Shown in pieces: positions 55,003 to 64,000 of a DNA stretch of 64,000 bases. The notes beneath the pieces are model-generated. The model did not search any database and had not been told where the DNA came from. It saw only the letters and a program-made list of their open reading frames with translations. The stretch covers positions 6,721,157-6,785,156 of the forward strand of contig NC_133301.1 in the NCBI RefSeq assembly GCF_005239225.2, written 5' to 3'. The first letter of the stretch is position 1. The number at the start of each line of letters is the position of its first letter. Origin of the DNA: Populus alba. Lineage: Eukaryota; Streptophyta; Magnoliopsida; Malpighiales; Salicaceae. Position numbers and translations under genes: made by a program.

Positions 55003-57470
55003 CCTCGTGAAATATTAGTATCATCATAATCCTTCAGTTGAGGTGTTTGGAAGCTGAATAAACATAGCCTATATTTCCGCAAACAGAATCAATGATAATG
55101 TTGACTTAAATCCGCTATACATAACTTACGCTTCAAAATATATTATTTTATATTTGGGTTTATAGCCTCGCAATGAGTTTTATAATGAAAAGATGTCTTC
55201 AAAAAAAAAAAAAAAGTGATCATGCAAGTGAATCAGAGCCTCACTTATATGTTTTCTAAGTTCTCAACTCATAACCAATATAGAATATTCATATTATTAA
55301 TTATATACTGCTATGTCATTTGATTTGAAATTTATAAAACAGAAAATAAAATAAATAGACTACGTAACAATTAATAAGAAGAACATAAAATTCAAAAGAC
55401 TGTGGAGGACCATAGCATTCCCATAATGGATTAACGAAGCTTGGCAGCTGACTTCAAGCATGTAAGCATGCAAGTGAATCAGAGCCATGTGCATGTTTTG
55501 AATCTTTTGATCACATGCTATCGATCTTAACTCAGTAACACGCATGCAATTGGTTTAATGTTTAGAGTGGAGGTGCGCAGCAATATTATCCCACCAGACA
55601 TGCAACAGACTGATTCTCAAATTAAATATATATAATGTTTCCCCGTCGTTGGATTGGCCGGCCGGAAAGCTCTCATTTCCCCCTTTATATTATATATATA
55701 TATCTTATCTTTAATTTGCATGTTATGTGTATATATGAGCAGAGAGATAGAGTAGAGGAAGGAAACACATGCAAATTAAAGATAAGACATAAATGGGCAG
55801 TTCTAGCCGTCATGTAAAGTAAGGACTAGCGAAGAATCGCATTAGCAGAAAGTTGATTTGTGAATTTAATAAAATAAATTGAAATTATATAAATAATAAA
55901 TTGTAAAAAACAATTTATCCCTAACTAAAAACTAAAGAGAAACCTGAAAAATAAATGTACATGAAAATATTGTATCTTGTAACATTTGAATATTTTTATT
56001 TAATTATATAAAAATAAAGTAAAATTTTTATAAGAAAAGTAATAATTAAAATTCTATAGAAAAAATATAAATGTTTTTATAAAATTTATTATGTTATTAA
56101 TGTATTTTTTTTTATAAAAAAAATGTTTAGCTATGTTGTTTATTTCATAAAAATTGAAAGCAATTAAAATCAATATAAAAAAAAATAACAATTTGAAATA
56201 AGTATAAAAAGGCATATCTTTAATTAAAACCCCTTTCCCTTATTAATGTATTCTTTTTTATACTTTTTTTTAAGAAAAGAACTCATTATAATTTTAAAAT
56301 TCAATTTTTAATAAAACAAATAAAAAAAGTGATCCTTTTTTATGTGAGTGTATTAAATGAATTCCAAAGATCTTGGGCAAATCTAAAGAAAGTTTTCAAG
56401 TACTCACAATATATAAATATATATATATTAAAAGAGATATTTCATCCACATTTGAAAAATTATACGTAACATGTTCATATATAATTACTCAAAAATAAAT
56501 TGTTTATATTACCATAAAAGATGATAAAATTATCATAAAATATGATAATATTGTTAAAAAAAAAAATGGTTTAAGTGGATAATTATTTAAAAAATCATTT
56601 AAATAGATTTATTTAAAAATAATCTAATTATAAAATATCAAAAAGATAAAAAAAAAATAATGAAATTAAAAAATACAGGGTCAGACGCTCATGAGTTAGA
56701 AAAATAGGCTCACATACTTGACCCACATCCTAGGCTGCATGGGCCTAGAAGCTTAAGTCCACATCATGGTTTTTACTTTTTTTTCTTCAAGGACGAACAA
56801 CCTATATTTTTAAAAAATAGTGGATGACACGTTGCTTACTGGGGTACACAACACGTCGTCCATCTTTTTTTGTAACTAGAGATGGCTATGGTGATCTAGA
56901 TTTTAAATCATATTTTCACCCAGAAACATGAAAAAATAAAAGAAACATCTTGTAAACTTTTATAACCTTGTTCCTAATAACAAAACACATTGTATTTGGT
57001 CTAAAAACTCAAAATCAAATTAAAGCTAAAAACCTTCGAGAGATCTCTTTTATGTTTTCTTATATTAATAAGGTGTAGCCTATCTTTATTAAGTTTTTCT
57101 CTCAAAGCTAAATCCATATATACCAAAATCAAATTTATTAGTGAGTAAAATTTGGCCACCCATGAGTTTCCTCTCTTCTTAAAATGTTTGAAGAATTTCT
57201 CTCTTCTCTCTCAAGATCTAGGGACTTAAATGTAAAAAGTGAAGTTTATGAGCTAATAGAAAATAAAATAAAAATAGAAGGATAATAAATTAGAAAAATA
57301 ATAAAATTGAGTGACTTAAGTGTAGGTTAACTACCTTTTTCTATTATTATTTGTCCTTTTTTTTTTCAATAAAGTAAGTATATGAACTAAAATAACAAAA
57401 CACAACAAACAGGAAAACCCCTCAAAGTATTTTTTTTAAAAAAAAAAAAAGCTTACAAAACCCACCTGTC
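55003..57470. other. AT-rich intergenic; perfect 20-bp hairpin at 55704-55786
   Basis: No coding sequence recognised. A perfect 20-bp inverted repeat (CTTATCTTTAATTTGCATGT, 55704-55723, with its complement at 55767-55786) encloses a 43-nt loop containing a GA-rich stretch. The phrase ATGCAAGTGAATCAGAGCC occurs twice (about 55225 and 55470). The rest is AT-rich low-complexity DNA. Confidence 0.6.
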
Positions 57471-58197
57471 CTAATTTTTTTTTTCCTAGGCCATACCTTA
57501 GAATAAAACCAAAGATGACAATACTCGAAACCTAAAAAGGAGCAAATCAAGTTACAAAGATATCATTAGATAATCCCCATGCAATAAGAAGCCTACTATT
57601 AATATCCATAACAACCATATTGCGAAGGAGATAAACTTTACAAACTAAACACATAACAATATCTTCTTTGTAGATAATCAAAGTGTTACGGGGAGCTGAT
57701 TAGTACTTAAAAATACATTTTTATTAAGGTTTTATATCAACATATTGCACTTAAAGTATCATTACATTCCCTAAATTAAGCATGTTTTATAATAACAAGT
57801 CTGATAATATAAGATATTTTTAATTTATGGTTAATGTTTATTTTAAATGCAGGCATATCTCATAATTCAAAGTATTAATTGATGTGTTTAACTATTGAAA
57901 TTGAGAAGACAAAGACAAGGCTAAACTTAGAGAAGAGATTTTGGTTCAATTCAAACTGGAACACCATTCAACTATTAAGTCATAACTGGAGTTGTAAACC
58001 TTGGATTTATGTATGATTTATCTTGATGGAAATATAAAACATAGGCCTAAAATACTTATGAAGAGTCCATGATTTAAAACTGTCTTTTTCATGTTCAAAT
58101 CTTAGCAACAAAAAAGAAGTCTAAATTTTCCCTGCAACTTAAACACTGTTTGGTATTCGGCCTATATCTCGAGTTCTAAAGTTCAAATAAACTCGTT

Positions 58198-58680
58198 TTA
58201 TAGTTGTTATCTTACTCATTCTTAATACCTTACTTGTTAAATGATTAATCTAGATTTGTGTTGTATAACCCTCGGTACAACAAATGCTTTAATGTGAAAA
58301 TGTTACACTAATAGTGTTATAATAAATATAGTATAAATTCAACATGGACTTTAATGTTTATATTCAAGAAATTTTGCTATTAACATGTTTTATAATTGTT
58401 ATCTTACTCATTCTTAATACCTTGCTAGTTAAATGGTTAATCTAGATTTGTGTTGTGTAACCCTCGGTATAACAAATACTTTAATGTGAAAATGTTACAC
58501 TAATGGTGTTAGAATAAGTATAGTATAAATTCAACATGGACTTTAAAGTTTATATTCAAGAAATTTCGCTATTAACGTGTTTTATAATTATTATCTTACT
58601 CATTCTTAATACCTTACTAGTTAAATGGTTAATCTAGATTTGTGTTGTATAAACCTTGGTATAACAAATACTTGATACTT
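58198..58680 (+). repeat. 192-bp tandem repeat in the Tat-type LTR (2.5 copies)
   Basis: The marker CTTACTCATTCTTAATACC recurs at 58211, 58403 and 58595 with a period of exactly 192 bp. The unit also includes GATTTGTGTTGT and GTTACACTAAT.GTGTTA. The LTR copy at 142-1739 has only one unit (1040-1260), so the expansion happened after the copies diverged. Confidence 0.93.
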
Positions 58681-58977
58681 TTATAGCCTCTTGTATGGAT
58701 AACCAAAACCTATGATATGAAAGGAACTTGATTTGTTGTTGACATAAGTTAGCACCATGAATACCTGACAACATTAACAAATATTGATATTACTCAAATA
58801 AAATAATTAATATGATCATTGTCGCACATCCCCCATGTGGCGTTCAATGGTAATTTTTTGTTTGTTTGGCTTGATTGGTTCTTTGGAGTCGCCACCTAAT
58901 ATTTTGGTTACTAGGAACCCTAACTGGTCTTTCAGAGATTCTAAGGCAAAGGACTGGTTGCGTAAAGGGAAGGTATT

Positions 58978-59987
58978 TGATACGATCCAGCCAAGGTCAA
59001 ATTCGGATTTTGACGTAAAATGCGCAACTATCCAGTTTTACGGAAATAGTCATAATTCTCAATCCCACCGTTGGATCGGGCTGAAATTTTACGTGGAGGC
59101 TCCTGACATGTTTTCGTACCCTGGGTTAAATATCATGTCAATCGGAGTTCGGAAAGGCATCCAAACACAGGTCAACAGAGGCTGTACGGGTTTTGTTATT
59201 TACTTCCTTTTGACTTGTGGACTTCCTATTTGGCTGGGATTCTTTTCCTAAAAGGATGCGGCAGCTTATTTTAGGAATCTCCTAATTCTACAAAGATCTT
59301 TAATGGGCTGCAACATAGTTTCCAAGTGTGGCAAGGATTCATAAATGTTTCAGAATCCTTTTCTCGCAAGGATTCCTTATTCATCCTAGCTACAAAAAGG
59401 AAAGAAGATTTCAGAACTAATTCTACCTTCAGATTTGATTCTCCTAGCTTATATAGGACTTCTAAAGGGCTACAAATCTGATCCTATCATATTTAGGATA
59501 TTAAATTTGGATTTATTTATTTTAATGTTATTTTCTTCTTAGTTTAGGGTATATTTATATTATTTGGGTTTAATTGTAAGTGGGCATCATATAAGTCCAC
59601 ATAAGAGGTCCATTAGGGTTTATTTTAGTTTGCAGTCACTATAAATAAGGGCATAACCAGACATGTAAGAAGACAATTCATATTAATAAAACTTCTTGTT
59701 TGCCGCACTTTGTGTGTGTGTGTTGGTGAGATAATCTCCCTTCCATGGTTCTCTAAAGAACTGAAAACGACTTATCGAAGAACAAATGTCTTCGTGGCGT
59801 CATCCTTATACTTCTCGTTCGCGAATCAATATTCGTTGGGTGGGGGTCTCCGTTTCAAATAGTGCTGGTGCCTAGGTACAAGTTATCTTTGTGTCACACT
59901 CCTATCAAACCTGATTTACTTGGCTTTCCAGGAATTGGTGTCTTTGCGTGTGGGTTGCATGACCACGTGATCACGAGGTTCGCATCA
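58978..59987 (+). mobile_element. Solo LTR2 (1010 bp)
   Basis: It reads TGATACGATCCAGCC...GAGGTTCGCATCA with a perfect 5-bp duplication GTATT (58973-58977 and 59988-59992). The host phrase GGGAAGGTATT/AGCACCCC is rejoined on excision. Promoter and processing signals are visible: CTATAAATAAGG at 59639-59650 and AATAAA at 59685-59690. The polyprotein-tail frame is shifted in this copy near 59130. Confidence 0.97.
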
Positions 59988-59992
59988 GTATT

Positions 59993-61022
59993 AGCACCCC
60001 TAATACACCCTACCTAAGGTAAGTTGCTTGGTTTTTGGTTTTCTTTATAATTGCTACAGTGTTGATGTTTTATAATCCCATCATTTTTTCCTAGGTTTGA
60101 TTCAAACTGAATTTATTAAGATAGAAATCCAAGGAGATTCGATGTGCTTTTAAAGCACATTTTTCCCTTAGTATTTCATACTCTCACGGCTCGTCAATCA
60201 TGGAGTCAAAAATTGAAATGTCCTTGATTATAATCAAGGCTTCTTTCAAGGATATGTGATGACTAATTATTCCTAGAAAATTATTTTGGATATTTACCAC
60301 TCATGGTTTCTTTATCCAAATATTAACAGTGAATAATAACAAGTTATTCCCAATAATATTTTGGATATTCATTCCTTTGGAATTTCTTTATCCAAACATT
60401 AACGGTGAATAATAGATGAACACCCCCAAATAAGATTTTTGTATTTTTTTTGGAATATTGGCAAATACCCTTTGGAGTTTTACAAACATGTTGTAAAATC
60501 CAGAAATGCAAGAAAATAATTTTTGTGTTTAAGAAATCTATGCGAAAATATATTTTCAAAACTTCTAATATTTTTTTTTATAAAAAGAAACATTCAAAAC
60601 ATGTTAGGGTATTGGCCGTATGCAACACACAAAAAATATTTTTTTATATTTTCTTTGCAAAATTAACACACATCACAGTTAATCACAATTAAAGTCAACC
60701 AACCATATATTAATCAAATTCTGAAGGCTTTAATAAATCAGCTATTAAATCTCAAAATATATGTAGAAACATGTTCTAACATTTTCATGAGAAATACAAC
60801 ATAATTTTTTTTGTCCTTCAGATACTTGACCATAAACCAAATTAAAACATTAAATTCATTTTTTATCTTTTTGATTTTTATAAGGCAATAAAGTACATAA
60901 AAAAACTACAAACACAACACACATCCCTTTACCCACATGTAATTACAAATAACAAAAATTTAAAATAAAACAAACACATCACACAAATAAAAATAATTAC
61001 AAAACAGCCCAAAACAATATGA
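59993..61022. other. AT-rich interior of the unclassified element
   Basis: No coding frame, RNA or tandem repeat recognised. It contains two near copies of a block around TTTTGGATAT..CATTC (60281 and 60359). Confidence 0.5.
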
Positions 61023-61960
61023 AATTATAGGGGAGGCCTTCCGCACCGTCGAAACAGTGGCGCGTGGGTTCACGGGCCGCCGTAAGAATCCACACATGCA
61101 GGAGGGTCTGGAAACAATAGGATTTGGCTCACCGTCACCTGCAAAAGAAGAAACATACACAAGACAGTCGATTTAATTTGTTCTCGACCTTCTTTCCTTT
61201 CTTCCAAATCGATTTCACTACAAATTTGTTTTTGGGTTTTGCCTTGTTCTCCCCTACTTCCGGTAGCTGGGACTATGGGAGACGCTGTGTTGAGGGCTGC
61301 TCCGGGGTTGTTTTGGTGGAGGCCGGTCGGGGCTGATGAGGGAAGATATGTTGTGGTTGACGGCGGTGGAAGAGACGGCGACCGATGGGTATATGGCCGG
61401 CTGGGAAGTGCGCTGTTCTATGGGGGAAGATCACGTTTTGTTTCAGAGAGGGAGGCGGCTCCTCTTGGAAAAACAAGAGAGAGCGGCCAGGAGAGGGTAG
61501 TGTTGTGGTCGACTTTCAAAGGGAGGGGGCAGCTTCTCCTTGGCTCGGGGAGGAAAGACCGGTGAGCAAGGAATATGGCTGGTGGCTGAGGGAGAAGAAA
61601 GCTTTGGCTGGCAAGAGGGGAAAATGAAACCAAAGGGAAAAAGCTGGAATCGGGGAGAAAGGAGTGTTGGTTCTCGGAAGCCAAAATCAAAAATAGGGAG
61701 GGCAGCTCTGTTTTTTTTCTTTTCAAAGGGAGGGAGCGACCAGGAGAGGAAGATGGGGAAGAACTAGGGATGGCTATTGGAGGCTGTGAGAGGAGAAGAA
61801 GGTCAAGCCATGGGCGGCAGCTGGTTTTTTTTTATTTTTTAAGAGAGGAGGGATTGTGGCTAAGAAAAAAAAAACGGGTTTAGGGTTTTTTTTTTTTTTT
61901 TATCTTTAGGGTTTTTTTGTATTTGGCTTCCTTTTTTTAAAAAAAAAAATTGCCCCCTTG
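61023..61960. other. GC-rich segment of the unclassified element
   Basis: It is markedly more GC-rich than its surroundings, with GGAGG and GGAGAA repeats and oligo-T/A tracts from 61825. Overlapping frames up to 108 codons occur on both strands (for example 61239-61565 plus and 61418-61726 minus). This is what GC-rich, stop-poor DNA produces by chance. No protein family is recognisable. Confidence 0.55.
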
Positions 61961-62039
61961 TGAATAATTGTTGTAGTATTTTCTTAAATAGTACGTGTAG
62001 AGATTTTCTATATAAGTGAACATCTAGCCATATACAAGA

Positions 62040-62083
<44 letters not shown>

Positions 62084-62827
62084 TTGTTTTCTATAACCAA
62101 CACCAACAAATCCTATATATATAGTATTTTTACATTACAATGATTATTTTCCATAACAAGCAAGAATCAAATCATATATCTATGGTATTTTATATTGTAG
62201 TAATTATATATGATTAAGTAATTATCTCCTTGACATATTGCTTCATTAACCCTGGTGCTTTATGTTATCGCCACATGTAAACCCTTATTTTTTATTTTTT
62301 ATCAAATAAAAAAACATGGGTCAAAAATTGGGTAGCAATAATCATGTTAATAATTTATAATGAATTATTAATGATAAATCATCTTATTGGAATCTCCTTT
62401 GTGTATGGTTTCTAGTTGACTAATAAAAAGAGTTTTAAACTATATTTATTCAAGATACGATTAGTGAATCTTCTAACCTTGATAATTGCTTTATTCTTGT
62501 TTAATCTTTAAATTAATATCACATCTCAAAGTTATCTTCAACTCTATTTATTTTATTATCTGTTGTTTATATAGTTGACCTTCCAATGGATCGACTCGGT
62601 CTTGCCGAGTTATTTATTACTTTGACACTTCTGCACTTGGGAGAAGACATCAAGTATTTGAGCATGTCAAGTTTTTTGTGCCATTACCAAAGAGGTAAGT
62701 TACTGTATAGATTATATATTTTACTTTATTTTATTTTTCTTTTAACTTTTTTTTTCTACACTTGCATAAACGATCACACATATTAAGTGGTAGACTTTGT
62801 AAGAAATCTTTATCCTTTTCAGAAAAC

Positions 62828-63325
62828 ATGGCAGAAGAGGATATCCAGACACTTCATAATGAGAATAACCGTGTTAGAACATTTAGAGACCACATGAATT
62901 TAACAAGAACAAGTGCACCATCATATATAGTTTTCTCTCCCGATGCATCTTACTTCAATTTTAAATCAGGTATTATTCAACTTTTACCTATTTTTCATGG
63001 CTTAGACCTAGAAAATCCAAACTTACGTTTGAGAGAATTTGAAGAAGTTTGAAGAAGTTTGTAACACTTATAATGACTCAACTTATAGCATGAATACCAT
63101 TAGACTAAAGCTTTCTCCTTTTTCTTTAAAAGATAAAGTTAAAACCTGTCTGCAAAATCTTAGGTCGGAATCCATTCGTGCTTGGGATGAAATGCAACAA
63201 TAGTTTTTGAAGTTTTTTCCTTTTCATATAATAAACTCTTTCAAAAGAAAAATCACCACATTCACTCAAAAATCAAGAGAAATATTTTACCAATGTTAGG
63301 ATAAGTATAGAGACTTGCTTAGAAT
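62828..63325 (+). pseudogene. Tat/Athila-type gag fragment
   Basis: The start MAEEDIQTLHNENNRVRTF is followed by FKSGIIQLLPIFHGLDLENP and then, after a frameshift, by KLSPFSLKDKVKTCLQNLRS and AWDEMQQ, a stop, FLKFFPFH, NSFKRKITTFTQKS and YRDLL. This is the conserved retrotransposon gag core of that lineage. The frameshift near 63045 is caused by a 10-bp tandem duplication (GAAGAAGTTT twice). It is cut at about 63325 by the deletion into the 3' LTR. Confidence 0.9.
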
Positions 63326-63729
63326 TTGTTGTTAGCACCATGAATACATGACAACATTAACAAGTATTGATGTTACTCAAATAAGATAATGAATATGATC
63401 ATGTTAATAATTTATAATGAGCCATTAATGATAAATCTTCCGATTGGAACCTCGTTTGTTTATAGTTTCCATTTGATTAATAAAAATAGTTTGAATTATA
63501 CTTATTCGAAATACCATTAGTGGATCTTCTAACCTTGACAATTGTTTTATCCTTTCTTAATTTTTACATTAATATCACATATCAAAAATCTCTTAACTTT
63601 GTTTGTTTATTTTATTATCCGTGGTTTATATAGTTAACCTCCCTATGGATCGACCTAGGTCTTACTAGGTTATTTATTACATCAACACTCCTATACTTGG
63701 AAGAAGACTTCAAGTATTTGAGCGTTTTA
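63326..63729 (+). mobile_element. 3' LTR remnant of the Tat-type element
   Basis: It matches the last ~400 bp of the LTRs at 1300-1739 and 58750-62669 (TTAGCACCATGAATAC, TATGATCATGTTAATAATTT, TTATTTATTACATCAACACTCC) and ends at AGCGTTTTA. It preserves the uninterrupted version of the site into which the 3.5-kb element jumped at 58819. Confidence 0.88.
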
Positions 63730-63730
63730 A

Positions 63731-64000
63731 GAGCCTCACCATGAAGTCGAGCATTCCTCTCCTTCCACATGTAATAAACTGCAAAAGCTAACATCAAATG
63801 GATTATCACTGATTGAATAGAGTTACATGTACCCAAGAGAGATATCCAAGAAATGATACTAGTCCATGACCCACTTTTACAAGGGATGAGATTTTTGGTG
63901 CATAGATCATACCAAATGTGATGAGAGAAAAGGCAATTAAAAAAAATATCAATATCTTCCTTACCATCCACACAAAGAAAGCATTGAATAGTACCATAAG
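63731..64000 (-). pseudogene. LINE ORF2 zinc-binding C-terminus
   Basis: The minus-strand frame contains VDGKEDIDIFFNCLFSHHIW (zf-RVT), then FAVYYMWKERNARLHGEA, the usual closing block of plant LINE ORF2. It is open as far as the window shows, so the state of the rest is unknown. It is a different family from the LINE at 1865-10599, judged by its protein sequence. Confidence 0.88.

Larger units (their letters stand above)
58820..62340 (+). mobile_element. Unclassified 3.5-kb element inside the Tat-type LTR
   Basis: The host LTR phrase AATATGATCAT/GTTAATAATTT, intact at 1350 and 63397, is split here by TGTCGCACATCCCCC...TTGGGTAGCAATA. The probable duplication is ATCAT (58815-58819 and 62341-62345). 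Just inside lies GGAGTCGCCACC...GGTTACTAGGAACCCTAAC...GGTATTAGCACCCC, a block that I recall as common in plant dispersed repeats. The middle (60000-61000) is AT-rich and noncoding. A GC-rich part (61023-61800) has overlapping frames on both strands without motifs. It is probably an LTR-like or non-autonomous element, split itself by an LTR2. Confidence 0.7.
57697..63729 (+). mobile_element. Tat/Athila-type LTR retrotransposon, internally deleted
   Basis: The 5' LTR starts TGATTAGTACTTAAAAATAC (57697) and ends GCATGTCA at 62669. It is interrupted by the 3.5-kb element at 58820-62340, leaving about 1.45 kb. A degenerate primer site (62675-62693, TTTTGTGCCATTACCAAAGA, tRNA-Asp type), a leader and a gag fragment follow. 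A large deletion joins gag near 63325 to the last ~400 bp of the 3' LTR. Protease, RT and integrase are absent. Confidence 0.82.
57475..64000 (-). mobile_element. LINE (minus), host of the 6-kb Tat-type insertion
   Basis: The 3' end is at the poly(T) near 57475-57485. ORF2 C-terminal coding runs on the minus strand from the window edge (64000) to 63731, is cut by the Tat-type element, and resumes at 57696. Across the insertion the frame joins as ...NARLHGEA / PRNTLIIYK... and ends DINSRLLIAWGLSNDIFVT at a stop near 57552. The near-perfect duplication GGAGC/AGAGC (57692-57696, 63730-63734) supports this. The 5' part is outside the window. Confidence 0.85.

Noticed and set aside
61239..61726. 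Overlapping frames up to 108 codons in the GC-rich segment as a gene
   Set aside because: Open on both strands, low complexity, no motif, and inside a noncoding repeat. This is expected by chance in GC-rich DNA.

Overview
This is plant nuclear DNA, almost certainly from a eudicot. It is AT-rich and holds no cellular protein-coding gene that I recognise. Most of it is transposable elements of four kinds: Ty3/gypsy LTR retrotransposons with an initiator-Met tRNA primer site, a second Tat/Athila-type gypsy lineage, plant L1-type LINEs, and hAT DNA transposons. The conserved plant microRNA miR156 on the minus strand near 45.5 kb, the TIR elements and the hAT family would suit a woody eudicot such as a Salicaceae tree. 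That placement is a guess; the plant origin is not.

Layout. 0-1.85 kb: the end of a gypsy LTR and a Tat-type LTR. 1.865-10.6 kb: a full-length but dead LINE on the minus strand. It is bounded by a perfect 16-bp target duplication. Its ORF1 is broken by a solo LTR (6508-7241) and by a rearranged LTR element (7361-9385), each with its own 5-bp duplication. 10.6-23.6 kb: rearranged gypsy pieces, comprising an LTR with a nested solo LTR, mirror-image leaders, a 500-N assembly gap, and gag, protease and reverse transcriptase remnants on both strands. 23.6-40.25 kb: an LTR (called LTR3 here) invaded by a minus-strand gypsy element and by a 12.6-kb block (27163-39729, duplication TGCCT). The block holds a head-to-head LTR pair, the best preserved gag-pol copy (29.5-36.1 kb) and a small non-autonomous element (36120-39729). 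In place of gag-pol the small element carries an open frame with IQ (calmodulin-binding) motifs like a myosin neck. 40.25-50.9 kb: mostly low-information intergenic DNA with a LINE remnant, a solo LTR, the MIR156 hairpin and two small TIR elements. 50.94-54.99 kb: a degenerate autonomous hAT transposon with an 8-bp duplication. 55-57.5 kb: AT-rich DNA with one striking hairpin. 57.5-64 kb: a four-level nest, in which a solo LTR lies inside an unclassified element, inside a Tat-type retrotransposon, inside a LINE.

Naming used here. LTR1a and LTR1b are two versions of one LTR that share their 3' half. LTR2 and LTR3 are related families. In LTR1a, LTR1b and LTR2 the pol reading frame runs through the polypurine tract into the 3' LTR, a layout known from centromeric (CRM-type) chromoviruses. 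Two unrelated C-terminal modules occupy that position. No coding element looks intact: every gag-pol and LINE frame carries stops, frameshifts or deletions. The only feature likely to act as a host gene is MIR156. Several inverted junctions sit near an assembly gap, so long-read confirmation matters for those.
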